Shown: positions 34,492-40,607 of the stretch, piece by piece
Layout of the letters: every line of letters begins with the position of its first letter
Position numbering within the stretch: position 1 is the first letter of the stretch
Assembly: GCA_964349065.1 (NCBI GenBank)
Contig: CAYGEY010000007.1
Span: 1-40,607 of the forward strand
Reading direction: 5' to 3'
Source: CAYGEY01 sp964349065
GTDB taxonomy: Bacteria; Patescibacteriota; Gracilibacteria; 1-14-2-50-48-13
Length of the DNA: 40,607 nt
Made by a program: the position numbers and the translations under genes
The notes under the pieces: generated by a model
What the model was told of the DNA's origin: nothing
The model's input: only the letters and a program-made list of their open reading frames with translations
Databases searched by the model: none

Positions 34492-35199
34492 TTATTTTTG
34501 TTCAATTTCTTCCTCCTCATCTTCTTCAACTTCTTCTGTAAAAAGGTATTGAAACTCTTCCGGTGAAGAGGCTTCTTCTAATGTTAAGCCAAACTCAAAT
34601 ACAAGTTTTAGAACCTGGAGGTAATGATCCATTACCACTAAGACGTCTTTTGTATTTACAGAGTTGTTATCAATGATCTTTGTGAAAAGTAATCTAAGTG
34701 GAAAGACCATCAGTGTGTCTTCGTCGTCTAGAATATACTTTGTTTGAAGCTCAATAAATTCTGGATGTTCTGCAATGGACAGATAATCTTGACTTTCTTC
34801 CTTATCTATCAACACTTCATCATCACAATCGGCAAGAAGATCTTCTAATTCCTCTTTGCTATTGCAAGATTCCAGAGCTTCATCTAGGACGAGGCCTAAA
34901 TCTTCGTTATTAATCAGCTTCCTTACTAAAGAATAATGCTCAATAATAAGAATGACAATTTCGGCCTTAATTAGTCTTAAATCCATGATACTGATAAAGA
35001 GTGGTTTATGAGGTAAGACTACTTCAGTCTCGCCATCACTTAATCCATACTTTTTTTGTAATGCTAAAAATTTAGAATCTTTTTGAATATAGATTTCCGG
35101 CCCAGCCATAGCTGCCTCCAGATCTCTACTTTTAACAGATTCGAATCTTTGCACCGTTGTTGTGGTACCATTTTGTTGAAGATACTTATTTAAAGTCAT
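34492..35199 (-). CDS. Unknown acidic protein made of two tandem repeats
   Basis: 235 aa, cytoplasmic by appearance (no signal, no membrane segment). I do not recognise the family. The protein is an internal duplication of about 100 residues. Repeat 1 (about 42-147) has FLALQKKYGLSD, then PLFISIMDLR and IIEHYSLVRKLI; repeat 2 (about 155-230) has FIELQTKYILDD, then LLFTKIID and VMDHYLQVLKLV. Each repeat ends in GL-x-L-[DE]-EA and an acidic segment. The C-terminus is very acidic (EEVEEDEEEE). A good Shine-Dalgarno (AGGAGC, 6 bases before ATG), a consensus-like promoter and a strong terminator make it a well-defined single-gene transcript. Confidence 0.75.
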   Translation of the reverse strand: MTLNKYLQQNGTTTTVQRFESVKSRDLEAAMAGPEIYIQKDSKFLALQKKYGLSDGETEVVLPHKPLFISIMDLRLIKAEIVILIIEHYSLVRKLINNEDLGLVLDEALESCNSKEELEDLLADCDDEVLIDKEESQDYLSIAEHPEFIELQTKYILDDEDTLMVFPLRLLFTKIIDNNSVNTKDVLVVMDHYLQVLKLVFEFGLTLEEASSPEEFQYLFTEEVEEDEEEEIEQK

Positions 35200-35232
35200 G
35201 CTGCTCCTATCTTTTTTGCGTTATTTGTCTCA

Positions 35233-35261
35233 CATATATAGAAGATTTGATCATAAGTCAA
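35233..35261 (-). promoter_or_regulatory. Promoter of the 235-aa gene
   Basis: On the minus strand TTGACT (35261-35256), a 17-base spacer and TATATG (35238-35233) precede the Shine-Dalgarno AGGAG and the ATG at 35199. Confidence 0.55.
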
Positions 35262-35269
35262 AACGAAAA

Positions 35270-36307
35270 TCAAATATGTCTATAATACAGGTACAGTACC
35301 GCTTCACACATCTGTGAAACCAAGACCACTTTCCCAATTCCAACGCCCATGAATCCCTCCTCTCCAGCTTCAAAAATCTCATTCTCAATTTGAACTGACC
35401 CACTCTCTACATAAAATGCCGTTCCATTCGAGAGAGGGAAGACATACTCTCCTGAAAGAATCACCTTCTCAATAACCAGCCCCTCAAAATCAAAAAGCCT
35501 CTCATGAATGCACCCATGATCTGAAGATATTACTTCATCTTCCTTCACCTTCCTTGTTATACCATCCAACTTCGCATGTCCAATAACTGCAAGCGCCAGC
35601 TCCGGTTTCTCTTTCCCTGGTCTTGGAATTTTTCCGTCAGTTTTATCATAGAGCCCAATGGTGGCATCAGCTAAACCGCCCTTTGCAATTTCACCAATGG
35701 TCGGGCTATTCGACCACTCATACAAAAAGCTCTTGTACCGGATCGCATGCACCAACCCGCCCTGCACGCAGAGTTTTTGCGGAGTATCGAAAGTAATGAG
35801 ATTGAGGTGTTGCTCCAAATTTCCATCTGCAACCGCAGTAAATATCTCTTTATCAGAAATATTCTCTTTGAACCCAAGGTAAAACGATCCTGTCCCAAGC
35901 CACACTTCTGGCTTGGAGGGAATCGTTGTATGATTTTTTGCTGGATGAACCTGTACAGAAAGTGAGCCTTTATTTTTATCCGGATGAGTATCAATCAATT
36001 TCATCACAATCCCGAGGTATGGTCCGAAATACTCAAAATGTTTTGTACCGAGAAGTGGATCCCAATGTTGTGAAATGAAATCTGAAAATAAAACTGGGCC
36101 ATTTTTTGTGATAACCATTGACCCCATTTTCTTGTCATCCGAAGCGATCCATCTTTCGGCGATGATATCATTTTTATCTATTCCCAAGCCATCTTTATTA
36201 GATACGGTCTTTATAATATTCGAGAGTGAATACGGCTTTCCCCAGGTATACCCAGTAGTATCAGTTGGTTTCGCCGTGCGGATGTTGGGGAGGAAGCGGA
36301 GGATCAT
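35270..36307 (-). CDS. manA: Mannose-6-phosphate isomerase-like protein (type I)
   Basis: 345 aa. The cupin-fold zinc site of type I phosphomannose isomerases is recognisable: Q119 and H121 in VQVHP, E134 in KPEVW, and H187 in GGLVHAI. The enzyme converts fructose 6-phosphate to mannose 6-phosphate, the entry to GDP-mannose for glycans. It is longer than the shortest (B. subtilis-like) forms but lacks the extra helical domain of the E. coli enzyme. It ends in TGA. It is divergent from the HD-domain gene with only 43 bases between the starts, so the two promoters must overlap or lie inside coding sequence. Activity on another aldose phosphate cannot be excluded. Confidence 0.82.
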   Translation of the reverse strand: MILRFLPNIRTAKPTDTTGYTWGKPYSLSNIIKTVSNKDGLGIDKNDIIAERWIASDDKKMGSMVITKNGPVLFSDFISQHWDPLLGTKHFEYFGPYLGIVMKLIDTHPDKNKGSLSVQVHPAKNHTTIPSKPEVWLGTGSFYLGFKENISDKEIFTAVADGNLEQHLNLITFDTPQKLCVQGGLVHAIRYKSFLYEWSNSPTIGEIAKGGLADATIGLYDKTDGKIPRPGKEKPELALAVIGHAKLDGITRKVKEDEVISSDHGCIHERLFDFEGLVIEKVILSGEYVFPLSNGTAFYVESGSVQIENEIFEAGEEGFMGVGIGKVVLVSQMCEAVLYLYYRHI

Positions 36308-36350
36308 AAAGTTGATTAATACTCTCTAGATCTACTTCCAACTCCACTAT

Positions 36351-37304
36351 ATGTCAATTTCTCTTCCAAAATCCCAAATTCGTGATACCATAAAACATAT
36401 TCACATCCTACATATGCCACAGCTACGTGCTCAAACATTACTGGACGCATGTATGCATTATGAAATAGAGGATCAAAAACTTCTTCATAAGGCTATTTCT
36501 TTGGCGACAGAAGCGCATGAAGGACAGATCAGAAAGTCGAATGGACTACCATATATCATCCATCCGCTTGATGTTGCGTTAGATCTTGAGAATAATTATA
36601 AAGACCCTAAGCTGACTATCTCAGCAATTTTGCACGACGTGGTTGAAGATAACAAAGCAATAGTAATTAAGCGTATTTATCAAGAATTCGGCAAGGAAAT
36701 CGGGTTTATTGTAGATAGTATGACCAAAGGCACTCTCTCATTTTATGGTCTTGACCTGGAATTCGCTTCCTATCGCGATAAGTTCCTCTATGGAGGGATC
36801 AAGGATGTCCGAGTCTTTCTCGTTAAACTTTCCGATCGCAAAAACAATCTGGAAACACTCCACGCCTTCCGTGAAGTGAAACAAATGCGTATTTCTTTTG
36901 AAACTCAGGCCCTCTATATTCCTCTCAAAAAAATTCTGAAATTCGGAGAGTCAAGTACTCCGCTTCCACTAGTTCAACAGGATTTTGAAACATATGCGCA
37001 GGAGAATCAAATCCTCAAACCACGGGATTTGGAAAACCATTTATACTCGTACTCTTTCAACGATTTCACACATGCGCTTTTTGATGAGGTCTATTCATGC
37101 TCTGAGAACGTTGTTTGGGAGATCCGGGATATCACCAGATTTGAAGAAATGCTTCAAAATGAAGAATTTAATACATGTACACAAATAATTTCTTGCGAGT
37201 ATGATGGGAGGGAAACGAAGATTAGATTTAAAATGACGAAACCTTTGTTTGCGTCTGAGGAGAATGTGTCCAAGTTTTCTATTACAGGTTTTAGCCAAAT
37301 TTAA
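36351..37304 (+). CDS. HD-domain hydrolase, SpoT/MESH1-like
   Basis: 317 aa. Residues about 45-200 form an HD_4-type domain as in the ppGpp hydrolase part of RelA/SpoT: H56 (EAHEGQ), H71 (YIIHPLDVA), H95-D96 (ILHDVVED) and D162 (VKLSDRKNN). These are the metal-binding positions. There is no synthetase, TGS or ACT domain, so it could be a stand-alone (p)ppGpp or nucleotide pyrophosphohydrolase. The C-terminal 110 residues are not recognised. Start uncertain: ATG 36351 is used, and ATG 36414 would leave more room for a promoter. The next gene begins two bases after the stop, so they are an operon. Confidence 0.8.
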   Translation: MSISLPKSQIRDTIKHIHILHMPQLRAQTLLDACMHYEIEDQKLLHKAISLATEAHEGQIRKSNGLPYIIHPLDVALDLENNYKDPKLTISAILHDVVEDNKAIVIKRIYQEFGKEIGFIVDSMTKGTLSFYGLDLEFASYRDKFLYGGIKDVRVFLVKLSDRKNNLETLHAFREVKQMRISFETQALYIPLKKILKFGESSTPLPLVQQDFETYAQENQILKPRDLENHLYSYSFNDFTHALFDEVYSCSENVVWEIRDITRFEEMLQNEEFNTCTQIISCEYDGRETKIRFKMTKPLFASEENVSKFSITGFSQI

Positions 37305-37306
37305 TT

Positions 37307-38272
37307 ATGGTCAGACATCATATCATAGCCAACGACCTCGAATTTCACTTAGAGTTTTTGCGCGGGATTAAAAATAGGGTGGTCGATGAAAAATTTTTGT
37401 ATCTTGGTTCAAATGCAAAAAAATACTATGAGCAAATGCGGAATATGGCGGGGAATATGCCTGACGACGTACCTTCTCTTTCAGATATGTTGAAAGAAAT
37501 CACAGGTGCGATCAGTCCGTCTCGATCAACAGCGTATATTAGCGTTGGTTGCGGTGATTCTCATTTGGATAAAGAACTTGTTATTGCTTTGGGACAAAAG
37601 ATCAAAAAGATTGAATACTTTGGAGTTGATTCTTCTCGGTCTATGCTCCAAATGTCTGAGGAAAATGTGAAGGGTTTGCCTTTTGATTCATCACTTATTG
37701 TTGCTGATTTCATGTCTCGATCGTTTGCGAATGAAATTAAATTGATGACGAAAGATTTTGACCAGAGGGTGTTTGTTTTTCTGGACAATACTATAGGTAA
37801 TATGTCACAGACAGCCTGTGTTGATTCTCTGTACAATATCATGGAGAAAAATGATATATTGTTGGTAGAGGCGAGCTTGAGGGATGGCTTGCGTAAAGAA
37901 GATGACATTAGGACGTTTAAAAAGTATATTAGTATGCTTGAAGAACAGAATGAATATATGCGCGAGTTTTTGCATTATCCACTGAAGAAGATCGATATGC
38001 AGAAGGAGATGATGAAGATATTTATTGAAACTTTTTATGAAGACAGTGTTGGAGCCATTGGAGCGAAATACAGCTTCCAAGTGATGAAACCGGTGACGGT
38101 GGAGTTTCGTAATGAGGTACTTCATTTTTTACCACCTGAGAGGATTTCGATTCTTGAGACAAGGCGGTATGATCCTGCAAAGTTTATTGAATACTTTGAG
38201 GGACATGATTTCGGCTTGAAAAGCTCGTTGATAAAAAATAAACGAGGGTTGTTTACTTTTGAGAGGTTTTAA
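37307..38272 (+). CDS. SAM-dependent methyltransferase, EgtD-like
   Basis: 321 aa. A Rossmann-type SAM site is visible in YISVGCGDSHLDKEL (about 79-93), with the acidic end of strand 2 in YFGVDSS. FLDNTIGNM followed by NDILLVEASLRD resembles the L-G-s-x-x-G-N-f and G-D-x-l-L-i segments of the EgtD (histidine N-methyltransferase, Methyltransf_33) family. The substrate is unknown; no EgtB partner is present. It is co-transcribed with the HD hydrolase (two bases apart) and followed by palindromic element A3, which separates it from convergent enolase. Confidence 0.7.
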   Translation: MVRHHIIANDLEFHLEFLRGIKNRVVDEKFLYLGSNAKKYYEQMRNMAGNMPDDVPSLSDMLKEITGAISPSRSTAYISVGCGDSHLDKELVIALGQKIKKIEYFGVDSSRSMLQMSEENVKGLPFDSSLIVADFMSRSFANEIKLMTKDFDQRVFVFLDNTIGNMSQTACVDSLYNIMEKNDILLVEASLRDGLRKEDDIRTFKKYISMLEEQNEYMREFLHYPLKKIDMQKEMMKIFIETFYEDSVGAIGAKYSFQVMKPVTVEFRNEVLHFLPPERISILETRRYDPAKFIEYFEGHDFGLKSSLIKNKRGLFTFERF

Positions 38273-38278
38273 AATGTA

Positions 38279-38363
38279 TTGGAACAGTAAAGTACACGTC
38301 TCGCAATTAGACTGCACGTTCGTTCCGTCAAGAGATCGAGACTTAGCACATTTACTGTTCCAA
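38279..38363 (-). repeat. Palindromic element family A, copy 3 (inverted)
   Basis: Outer arms TTGGAACAGTAAA (38279-38291) and TTTACTGTTCCAA (38351-38363) are a perfect 13-bp inverted repeat followed by a T-run. Read on the minus strand the inner hairpin is TTGAC, loop GGAACGAACGTGCA (38326-38313), GTC-T-AA. The core matches copies 1 and 2, but the outer arms are unrelated. It fills the gap between the convergent methyltransferase and enolase genes. Confidence 0.85.
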
Positions 38364-38381
38364 ATATTTTTTTTAAAGTTT

Positions 38382-39656
38382 TCAGAAAGGTGAACAAAAT
38401 TTGGCATTCTCCCCAAGTTCTTCCTCGATTTTGAGTAAACGATTGTATTTTGCGATGCGCTCTGACCTTGAAAGGGAGCCGGTTTTGATTTGTCCTGAGC
38501 CTGTACCTACTGCAAAGTCTGCAATGGTGGTGTCTTCTGTTTCCCCACTTCTATGAGATATGATGTAGTTGTAATTATTTTTTCGGGCAAGCGCGATGGT
38601 AGATAGTGTCTCTGATACAGTACCGATTTGGTTAAGTTTGATGAGGATGGCGTTTGCCATTTTTTGATCAATTCCCAGTTGAAGCCTTTTTTCATTGGTC
38701 ACAAAAAGGTCGTCGCCGACAAGCTGAAGTGTAGATCCTAGTTTTTCTGTGATATCTGTAAACCCGACAAAATCATCTTCGCTGTGTGAGTCTTCGAGAG
38801 AGACGATGGGAAACTTTTTAGAAAGCTCTATGAAGTGGGAAGTAAGCTCATTTGAATTGAGTTCTTTCCCGTCAATTGTATATACTCCATTTTCATAAAA
38901 TTCTGAGGCGGCCGCATCGATGGCAATACCAATGCTGTCTTTGTGACCTGCAATCATGGCCGCTTGCATAATGAGAGCAAGAGCCTCTTCAGTTGTTGCT
39001 ACTTTTGGAGCAAAGCCTCCTTCATCACCTACTGATGTGGTGAACCCTTTCTCTACTAAAAGTTTTTTTAGATGTTGAAAAACTTCAGCACCGATACGAA
39101 GCGCCTCATGAAACGAGGTAATATTGATTGGCACGATCATGCACTCTTGTACACTAAGTCCACTGTCCGCATGCTTCCCGCCGTTGATGACGTTCATCAT
39201 GGGGGTGGGGAGCACGGGATCAACTTTTGTGTCGGTATGTTCTGAAAGGAGGTCTCCGATATGTTGGTAGAGTGGAATATTTTTTACTTTTGCTCCGAGA
39301 CGCATGATGGCCATAGAAACGCCGACCATGGCATTTGCGCCGAGATTACTTTTGTTTGGAGTTCCATCGAGTTTTATCAGTATATCGTCGATATGTTTCT
39401 GATTGGTTGGGTCTTGGCCAATGAGTGCCTTTTCGATAACAGTATTCACATGTTCGACTGCCTTGAGGACTCCTTTCCCGAGGTACATCTTAGGGTCGCC
39501 GTCTCGAAGTTCGAGTGCTTCATGGGAGCCGGTTGATGCGCCACTCGGAACTTTGGCGACTTCTGTGTGTTCTGCTGTCTCTACTTCTACTTCGAGAGTT
39601 GGCCATCCACGTGAGTCGAGGATTTGGCGGGCTTTGATATTGGTGATGGGGTTCAT
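38382..39656 (-). CDS. eno: Enolase
   Basis: 424 aa from the ATG at 39656 (MNPITNIKARQILDSRGW). An upstream in-frame ATG at 39725 would add 23 residues of Ser/Thr-rich sequence overlapping a terminator and is unlikely. Typical enolase elements are present: VPSGASTGSHEALELRDGD, GDEGGFAPK, VGDDLFVTN, KLNQIGTVSE and SHRSGETEDT. The enzyme interconverts 2-phosphoglycerate and phosphoenolpyruvate. Oddities: DSRGW where the family nearly always has DSRGN, and EDS in the metal-ligand segment where EDP or EDG is common. Convergent with the methyltransferase gene. Confidence 0.95.
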   Translation of the reverse strand: MNPITNIKARQILDSRGWPTLEVEVETAEHTEVAKVPSGASTGSHEALELRDGDPKMYLGKGVLKAVEHVNTVIEKALIGQDPTNQKHIDDILIKLDGTPNKSNLGANAMVGVSMAIMRLGAKVKNIPLYQHIGDLLSEHTDTKVDPVLPTPMMNVINGGKHADSGLSVQECMIVPINITSFHEALRIGAEVFQHLKKLLVEKGFTTSVGDEGGFAPKVATTEEALALIMQAAMIAGHKDSIGIAIDAAASEFYENGVYTIDGKELNSNELTSHFIELSKKFPIVSLEDSHSEDDFVGFTDITEKLGSTLQLVGDDLFVTNEKRLQLGIDQKMANAILIKLNQIGTVSETLSTIALARKNNYNYIISHRSGETEDTTIADFAVGTGSGQIKTGSLSRSERIAKYNRLLKIEEELGENAKFCSPF

Positions 39657-39715
39657 AGTTTTTGATGGAGATTGTGAGTTGATTGTAGTGGTGATGGGGG
39701 ATGATGTAAATATTG

Positions 39716-39746
39716 AAAAAGCCACACGCTGGGCGCGTGGGCTTTT
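39716..39746 (-). terminator. Terminator upstream of enolase
   Basis: AAAAGCC-A-CACGC (39717-39729), loop TGGGC and GCGTGGGCTTTT (39735-39746) form a 12-bp stem with one bulge. Read on the minus strand it ends in five T, so it should stop transcription arriving from 39800-40051 or beyond before enolase. Between it and the doubtful ORF (39747-39799) I see nothing else. Confidence 0.7.
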
Positions 39747-39799
39747 AGAAAATGAAAATCTTTATTTTTTTGGATCAATGATTGGTGGAGATTGGGGTG

Positions 39800-40051
39800 T
39801 TAGCCCCCCCCCACATGTTTGGCTTTGCCTGAACTGGGTCCCCTTTCTATATTCATTCTTTTTTTACCGCAGCAAGGACAAGTATCTGACTTGTCATTTG
39901 GAGTTGCAAAACAATGTTTTTTAACAGTCTCCTCTTTTTTATTATATGGTTCATTAAAGCACGGAAGAGTAATAGACATAGAGTATTTCCAGCCATATTT
40001 TTTTGAATAATAGGGCAGGTGTGAAAATTTGCAATAAATAATATTATACAA
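39800..40051 (-). CDS. Doubtful small protein with CPxCG zinc-ribbon-like motif
   Basis: 83 codons from a TTG at 40051; a better start may be the internal ATG giving MSITLPCF. The middle reads like real protein (SKKYGWKYSMSITLPCFNEP, then SDTCPCCGKK). The C-x-x-C-G knuckle plus further Cys/His could bind zinc. The C-terminus is strange: it passes through a run of nine G and ends GGG-stop, and a different frame there (NMWGGANTPIS) also looks protein-like. A frameshift or sequencing error at the homopolymer is possible. A terminator downstream on the same strand supports a transcribed gene. I do not recognise a family. If it is not a gene, 39657-40150 is a 494-base gap with only that terminator. 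Confidence 0.35.
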   Translation of the reverse strand: MYNIIYCKFSHLPYYSKKYGWKYSMSITLPCFNEPYNKKEETVKKHCFATPNDKSDTCPCCGKKRMNIERGPSSGKAKHVGGG

Positions 40052-40150
40052 TACTTTTTAAAATATATTTTGTATCGTATATGCACTAAAATTCTTGCCC
40101 GACATAATGATCTGTGTTACTCATATGTATGAATTATTAATACTAAACAT

Positions 40151-40393
40151 ATGGCTGAATCAAAGGTTATAGATATAAAAGAATTCTCTAAAAATGCTAA
40201 AAAACTTGTGACAAAGGATACAGTTCTTTATCTTCGAGAAGGGAAAAGCATACTATATCAAGTTAAACCTTTGTCTGAAAACCAAAGGCACAAACAAGAA
40301 TTGATAGATACTGTTAGAAGAAGTAGGGAAGATGTTAAGGCCGGTAGGGTACATTCAACTGAGGAAGTACTTAAATTATTAGAAATAAAATGA
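40151..40393 (+). CDS. Type II antitoxin (RelB/Phd-like)
   Basis: 80 aa. The N-terminus (KVIDIKEFSKNAKKLV) has the short strand-helix look of Phd/YefM-type DNA-binding antitoxins. The C-terminal helix REDVKAGRVHSTEEVLKLL is typical of the toxin-binding tail of RelB-like antitoxins. The stop TGA overlaps the ATG of the next gene (ATGA), the common arrangement of translationally coupled toxin-antitoxin pairs. It should neutralise the RelE-like product and autorepress the operon. The leader is A-rich and has no Shine-Dalgarno. The family assignment is by pattern. Confidence 0.7.
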   Translation: MAESKVIDIKEFSKNAKKLVTKDTVLYLREGKSILYQVKPLSENQRHKQELIDTVRRSREDVKAGRVHSTEEVLKLLEIK

Positions 40394-40605
40394 TCTATAA
40401 AGTTACTTATACAGATGTTGTAATAGTACAGTTAAGACAGTTACATAATAATGATTCAATCAGAATTGTAAAAAAGTTAGGTTTCTATGCAAGTTCTCCA
40501 AACCCACTTACTTTTGCGAAGAAACTAACCAACTTTGATATTGCAGAATGGAGATTTAGAGTAGGGAGTTTCAGAATTTTATTTGATTTATTACCAAACG
40601 GATAA
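40390..40605 (+). CDS. RelE/ParE-like toxin, apparently shortened
   Basis: 71 codons with TAA at 40603-40605, two bases before the window ends. The sequence follows the RelE fold: KVTYTDVVIVQLRQL, the helices, then AEWRFRVGSFRILFD, where the family has W-R-x-R-x-G-x-[YF]-R. The family normally continues with about 15-20 residues forming the last strand, with catalytic or conserved His, Arg and Tyr. Here the frame stops right after DLLPNG. It is therefore either a truncated, possibly inactive toxin or affected by a base error at the edge. If active it would cut mRNA at the ribosome or inhibit gyrase. Confidence 0.65.
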   Translation: MIYKVTYTDVVIVQLRQLHNNDSIRIVKKLGFYASSPNPLTFAKKLTNFDIAEWRFRVGSFRILFDLLPNG

Positions 40606-40607
40606 AT

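Noticed and set aside
30459..38363. CRISPR repeats
   Set aside because: The copies are far apart, differ in their arms, are not regularly spaced, and no cas genes are present.
39657..39725. Longer enolase starting at 39725
   Set aside because: The extra 23 residues do not match enolases and their codons overlap a terminator hairpin. The ATG at 39656 gives the standard N-terminus.
1..40607. UGA recoded as glycine (code 25)
   Set aside because: Several clear genes end in TGA, including glutaredoxin, mannose-6-phosphate isomerase and the antitoxin, whose TGA lies in the ATGA overlap with the toxin start. No recognised protein needs UGA read-through.

Overview
The window (about 40.6 kb, AT-rich, densely packed) looks like a chromosomal piece of a Candidate Phyla Radiation (Patescibacteria) bacterium, most likely of the Peregrinibacteria/Gracilibacteria side. 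The grounds are inference: very large secreted SLH proteins next to single-copy housekeeping genes, short intergenic gaps, and A-rich leaders that mostly lack Shine-Dalgarno sites. UGA is used as an ordinary stop (for example the 24754 gene, grx, the mannose-6-phosphate isomerase and the antitoxin), so this is not a UGA=Gly lineage. No rRNA, tRNA, CRISPR array, transposase or integrase is visible.

Region 1 (1-10.4 kb) is envelope biogenesis. It holds an M23 endopeptidase with SLH domains, a polyprenyl-phosphate sugar transferase, a small unknown protein, the lipid II flippase MurJ, a ribosome hibernation factor, a beta-propeller-like lipoprotein, an orphan FtsX/MacB-type permease, a tiny Kazal-like lipoprotein and an SLH-CAP protein. 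Three convergent pairs here share exactly the four bases TTAA as overlapping stop codons.

Region 2 (10.5-30.5 kb) is the centrepiece: three tandem two-gene units. The first gene of each unit encodes a secreted protein (1038, 1900 and 588 aa) ending in a conserved beta module followed by one dockerin-like Ca-binding loop (D-x-[ND]-G-D-G...D). The second gene encodes a protein (918, 800 and 700 aa) with an apparently uncleaved N-terminal membrane segment, a cohesin-like beta-sandwich, YwqK/MORN-like repeats, a further beta domain and three C-terminal SLH motifs. I read this as a triplicated, divergent, cellulosome-like surface assembly in which a membrane-to-wall tether captures a secreted partner. 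A further SLH protein (579 aa) follows. Good extended -10 promoters precede units 1 and 2 and the second gene of unit 3; a terminator separates units 1 and 2.

Region 3 (30.5-39.7 kb) is mostly housekeeping: glutaredoxin, Era, LysS, UppP, an unknown acidic protein made of two tandem repeats, mannose-6-phosphate isomerase, a SpoT-type HD hydrolase, an EgtD-like methyltransferase and enolase. Two families of long palindromic elements (A: 1-62, 31881-31967, 38279-38363; B: 30459-30578, 31755-31879) fill the convergent gaps. Their stems differ in sequence between copies but stay complementary, which points to conserved structured RNA or bidirectional terminators.

Region 4 (39.7-40.6 kb) holds a doubtful small CPxCG protein gene and a type II toxin-antitoxin pair whose toxin reading frame stops early.
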